Shown one piece after another: positions 49,130 to 52,129 of a DNA stretch of 52,129 nucleotides. Source of the DNA: Oscillospiraceae bacterium (lineage in GTDB: Bacteria > Bacillota > Clostridia > Oscillospirales > Oscillospiraceae). The notes below the pieces were generated by a model. The model was not told the origin of the DNA. It did no database searches and saw only the letters and a list, made by a program, of their open reading frames with translations. The DNA is taken from assembly GCA_021769865.1 (NCBI GenBank), contig JAETSB010000012.1, positions 1 through 52,129 on the forward strand, given 5' to 3'. The position numbers and the translations under genes were made by a program. Position 1 is the first letter of the stretch. The number at the start of each line of letters is the position of its first letter.

Positions 49130-51244
49130 ATGATTGATATTGTTAGAGGAATCGTAAATAACGCACGAGCTTCTCAAGAGGTAGTTTCTGTAATGGGGAA
49201 GCTGGAGAATTACACGGGAACACTGTACTTGGGGTACCCGTTATCTTCGACGAATGAATCCTCAGTTACAATCGATGCGCTTTTGGTAACGAGGGAAAAG
49301 GGATTAATTGCATTTATTTTTGGAAAGGCAGAGACAGATCCTCGGGATTCTCAGGATTTGTTGTACTATCAGATCATCAATACGCTTACGAAGTATGAGA
49401 GTCTGCGCGTTCGCAGAGGCTTGGCGATTATACCCGCAGTGATTACGATATATCCGGCAGGAGAGGCGCCGGAAAGTGATGACCAGTATCTGTTTTGCGG
49501 TGCGGATAAATTGGAATCTGCGGTGCTCGAACTGCCAAATTTTGATGAAAAATATTATGCGGCACTCTGCGAGGCCCTGCAGAAAATCTCGTCAATGAAG
49601 CCGAGGAAACGCCGTCTAAATGTTACAACTGACAGATCTCGCGGGGGGATTATCAAAAAAATAGAAAAAGAAATTGCCAACTTAGACGAATGGCAAAAGA
49701 AGGCGGCATTTGAAACTCCGGATGGACCGCAAAGGGTCCGGGGACTGGCCGGATCCGGTAAAACCGTGGTTCTCGCCCTAAAAGCCGCGTATCTCCACAC
49801 GCAGCATCCCACGTGGAATATTGCTGTCACCTATTACACGCGCTCATTGTCGCAGCAGCTTATCACTATGATATCAAATTTTTCATATGAATTCTTAGGT
49901 GATTTACCTGATTGGGAGAGACTGCATGTTATACATGCCTGGGGAACAGAGCTGGAAATGGGGATCTATTCGGAGTTATCCCAGAAAATGGGAGTCATTC
50001 CCTTAAATTATAACGGGGCCAAAGCAAAATATGGGCGTGTGCAAGCCTTTGAAGGGGTCTGTAATGAACTAATGGTTCAAAATATGGATAATATTCAGCC
50101 ATATTACGATGCGATTCTCATTGATGAGGCACAGGACATGCCGAAGAGCTTTTTTAGGCTTTGCTACAAAATTGTGAGACAACCCAAAAGAGTAGTGTTT
50201 GCTTATGATGAATTACAAAATTTGAATAATGCAACCATGCCGACTTTGGGTGAAATGTTTGGCTTCAGTCAAAACGGCGAGGCCGCCGTCACGTTAAAAA
50301 CTGTAGAAAATGAGGCAAGGCAGGATATTGTACTACCCATTTGCTATAGAAACACCCCATGGGCACTGTCTTTAGCACATTCGCTTGGCTTTGGTATTTA
50401 TCGCAAAGAAGGACTGGTCCAGTTATTCAGTGATTTGGACCTTTGGGAGGATATTGGCTACAAGGTGATCGGCGGAGAGCTGTCCTATGGGAAAAAAGTT
50501 AAGCTGGAGAGGAAGTCCACGTCCGCGCCGCAATATTTTGTGGACCTTATTGATAGGGATGACGCCATAATTGCCCAAACGTTTTCAGACGTTTATGAAC
50601 AATACGATTGGGTAGCGGCGCAAATAGAGAAAAACATAACGGAAGAGGAATTGGATCCAGACGACATTTTAGTAATTTTTCCGGAGGCATATTACGCGAA
50701 AAGACAATATACTGCGTTTCGGGACTCCTTGCTGTCAAAAGGGATTAACTCGATTTTGGCGGGTGTCAGCGCAAATAGGGATACTTTCAAGGTGGATGGA
50801 TGCATCACCTGTTCAAGTATCTATCGCGCCAAAGGGAATGAAGCGCCTATGGTTTATATTGTGAACTCCGAGTTTTGCGCAAGAGGGCCGGAAATGATTA
50901 CGCTGCGGAATACTCTTTTTACGGCGATTACCCGTTCCCGGGCATGGGTGAGAATCTGCGGAGTCGGCGCAGATATGGAAGTATTGTGTAAAGAGATTAA
51001 AAAGTGTACGGATAATAACTATCAGCTGGAGTTTACGGTTCCAACAATTGAAGAACTAGAGAAAATGCGGCTTATACACCGAGACCGGACGGAAGCGGAA
51101 AAGAAAAAGCTCAAAGAAGATCTTCGAATCATAAAAAAGTTGAGGAAATCTGCCGAGAAAGGAGAACTGGATCCATCCGTGATTCCAGAATTGACCGCTT
51201 TAATGCAAGCTCTTGGCAATGTCGATAATATAGAAGATGAATAA
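49130..51244 (+). CDS. SF1 (UvrD-like) helicase/ATPase with degenerate nuclease-like N-terminus
   Basis: 704 residues. The N-terminal about 70 residues look like a NERD/PD-(D/E)xK fold (TIDALLVTREKGLIAFIFGK, Asp49 and Lys66), but the usual Glu of E-x-K is Phe64, so it may be inactive. SF1 motifs: Q-motif-like NLDEWQKKAAF (184-194), Walker A GLAGSGKT (205-212), motif II LIDEAQD (330-336), motif III VFAYDELQNL, motif V SIYRAKGNEAPMVYIV (563-578), motif VI LFTAITRSRAWVRICG (596-611). The C-terminus is a charged coiled-coil-like tail. AGAG lies before the ATG. It overlaps the next gene by eight bases and is much richer in A/T than flanking genes, a sign of transfer. Confidence 0.85.
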   Translation: MIDIVRGIVNNARASQEVVSVMGKLENYTGTLYLGYPLSSTNESSVTIDALLVTREKGLIAFIFGKAETDPRDSQDLLYYQIINTLTKYESLRVRRGLAIIPAVITIYPAGEAPESDDQYLFCGADKLESAVLELPNFDEKYYAALCEALQKISSMKPRKRRLNVTTDRSRGGIIKKIEKEIANLDEWQKKAAFETPDGPQRVRGLAGSGKTVVLALKAAYLHTQHPTWNIAVTYYTRSLSQQLITMISNFSYEFLGDLPDWERLHVIHAWGTELEMGIYSELSQKMGVIPLNYNGAKAKYGRVQAFEGVCNELMVQNMDNIQPYYDAILIDEAQDMPKSFFRLCYKIVRQPKRVVFAYDELQNLNNATMPTLGEMFGFSQNGEAAVTLKTVENEARQDIVLPICYRNTPWALSLAHSLGFGIYRKEGLVQLFSDLDLWEDIGYKVIGGELSYGKKVKLERKSTSAPQYFVDLIDRDDAIIAQTFSDVYEQYDWVAAQIEKNITEEELDPDDILVIFPEAYYAKRQYTAFRDSLLSKGINSILAGVSANRDTFKVDGCITCSSIYRAKGNEAPMVYIVNSEFCARGPEMITLRNTLFTAITRSRAWVRICGVGADMEVLCKEIKKCTDNNYQLEFTVPTIEELEKMRLIHRDRTEAEKKKLKEDLRIIKKLRKSAEKGELDPSVIPELTALMQALGNVDNIEDE

Positions 51245-51914
51245 AGTGTTCGAAGCGACCCAAGAGCAAATCAGAAGTACTACGGAAATTTTAAGGGGAG
51301 TGGATTTTGTACAATATGATATACCAATGGACATTATATGTACACCGGACAAGCAAATTATAACATGGAAGAATCACAAGGGAGGACGCGAGGTAAGTGG
51401 GAAAGCCTTTACTACCGTAGCGCAGTACTTGGCGATAACATCTTCTAACGCTTACCAGCTGCTTCTCAAGGACTACTCGATTATTAGGTATTCCTTTACC
51501 TTTCACGAGAATAAACTTTTGGCTCAAAATCTGTTATGGTGGCCCTGCCCGGTAAGGTTGGACAGCGATATGGAAGAGGAATTCGGTTTATTGGAATCCA
51601 TTAAATCTTTGCTGGAGGATAGGGATGTGAAAGGAAAACTCCTTATGCGCACCCCGGTTCGGGTGGACTTTGACGCGTCAAAAAACACAGAATATCATCC
51701 AGGCGCTCATATTCACATGCAGCATTATAATTGCCGAATAAACTCTGAAATACCAATGTGCTTCAACAAGTTTATCAAATTTATTATTATGAATTTTTAT
51801 CCAGAAATTCAGATTAATTTTAAGCACTGGAACGAGTTGACCTACCAATATTCAAACCCGAGGAAAAAAGTAGAATATATCAATAGGACAAAACTATTAA
51901 TAGATTCCCATTGA
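51237..51914 (+). CDS. DUF2290-like protein, partner of the helicase
   Basis: 225 residues, start ATG inside the helicase stop region (8-base overlap), so the two are translationally coupled. The C-terminal third (YHPGAHIHMQHYNCRINSEI followed by PMCFNKFIKFIIMNFYP) resembles what I remember of DUF2290; the assignment is from memory and uncertain. The His-rich GAHIHMQHYNCR could be a metal or catalytic site. Low GC like its partner. Pairing of a UvrD-like ATPase with a small unknown protein next to transposase debris is typical of phage-defence cassettes, which is inference. Confidence 0.6.
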   Translation: MNKVFEATQEQIRSTTEILRGVDFVQYDIPMDIICTPDKQIITWKNHKGGREVSGKAFTTVAQYLAITSSNAYQLLLKDYSIIRYSFTFHENKLLAQNLLWWPCPVRLDSDMEEEFGLLESIKSLLEDRDVKGKLLMRTPVRVDFDASKNTEYHPGAHIHMQHYNCRINSEIPMCFNKFIKFIIMNFYPEIQINFKHWNELTYQYSNPRKKVEYINRTKLLIDSH

Positions 51915-51924
51915 GCGGCAGATC

Positions 51925-52020
51925 GGGCATTTTGTCATAGCGGGTGAAAATGCGGCGAAATCGTTTGATACGGCGAAAAAGCCTCTCAATCTGGTTGCGT
52001 AGTTTGTACAGCTCTTTAGG
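51925..52020 (-). pseudogene. IS5-family transposase, C-terminal remnant
   Basis: On the minus strand the frame reads KELYKLRNQIERLFRRIKRF followed by RRIFTRYDK, the conserved C-terminal (Y-R-x-R-N-x-IE-R) region of IS5/IS427 transposases. A stop codon lies just upstream (52021-52023) and the sequence diverges after the YDK, so both ends are lost. It directly abuts the DUF2290-like gene. Confidence 0.75.
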
Positions 52021-52065
52021 TCAGTTTACAAGGAACTACACGCAGACCGTGAAACGGGCTGCTGA

Positions 52066-52114
52066 CAACAAACGGCGCTATGCTCCCGGCTGGGTGCATA
52101 GCACCTGTTTGTTG
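52066..52114. terminator. Interrupted hairpin at the window end
   Basis: CAACAAAC pairs with GTTTGTTG and, further in, GCTATGC with GCATAGC, separated by a small internal loop. It could be a terminator or part of a mobile element end; the context beyond 52129 is unseen. Confidence 0.45.
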
Positions 52115-52129
52115 CGGGGGTTTCCAAAG

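Overview
The window is a GC-rich chromosomal stretch from what looks like a strictly anaerobic, gut-type Firmicute. I would guess class Clostridia, Oscillospiraceae-like. The support is purine-rich Shine-Dalgarno sites (AGGAGG type) at almost every gene, pyruvate:ferredoxin oxidoreductase, TRAP and SSS transporters, a sigma-54 enhancer-binding regulator, several LacI/ROK/RpiR sugar regulators and a chromosomal vanG-type operon. The taxon is inference; no marker gene for naming is present.

Layout. (1) 1-11453, minus strand: one long sugar-acid/hydroxy-acid operon (pdxA-like, TRAP M and P subunits, cyclase, TRAP Q subunit, PrpR-type regulator, LarA-like nickel racemase/epimerase, GntP permease, split UxaA-family lyase, PFOR). 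It is headed by a near-perfect -24/-12 promoter at 11438-11453 with a cluster of TGAAAC half-sites about 175-250 bp further upstream. (2) 11905-17446: inositol-type genes (TIM-barrel isomerase, iolG, SSS symporter, divergent LacI regulator). (3) 17595-21799, plus strand: an unusual ROK protein, AGE-family epimerase, RpiR regulator and YesL/DUF624 membrane protein. (4) 21891-32162: a divergent catabolic locus. Leftward it holds three tandem HAD paralogs, a circularly permuted phosphoglycerate mutase, a split transketolase and a 4-hydroxybutyrate-dehydrogenase-like enzyme. Rightward it holds a LacI regulator, a PHP phosphoesterase and a PfkB kinase. Matching AAACGTTTGCG operators lie on both sides of the divergent promoters. 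(5) 32163-32916: debris of a serine recombinase and AT-rich spacer. (6) 32917-39681, minus: GNAT, ROK kinase, ROK repressor, class-III aminotransferase, GPH symporter and a dehydroquinate-synthase-like dehydrogenase. (7) 39992-41195: a HAD phosphatase and low-information spacer. (8) 41196-46885, minus: vanR-vanS-vanG-vanXY-vanT. (9) 47028-48803, minus: mgtE with a structured leader carrying a 28-codon ORF that ends Cys-Pro-Pro-Asp-Pro-Phe. (10) 48896-51914, plus: an AT-richer island with an SF1 helicase-like gene and a DUF2290-like partner, followed by an IS5-type transposase remnant.

The strongest unusual observation is the gene at 25243-26811. It encodes a complete cofactor-independent phosphoglycerate mutase whose two halves are in swapped order (circular permutation) with all metal ligands kept. 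It sits with three HAD paralogs that all lack the second (acid/base) aspartate of the usual DxD motif, a split transketolase, a kinase and a PHP enzyme under what looks like one LacI regulator. Together these suggest an uncharacterised phosphosugar pathway. The next most interesting points are the candidate Mg-sensing leader peptide in front of mgtE, the helicase/DUF2290 pair (candidate phage defence), and the LarA homolog in a sugar-acid operon (probable nickel-pincer 2-epimerase or racemase).
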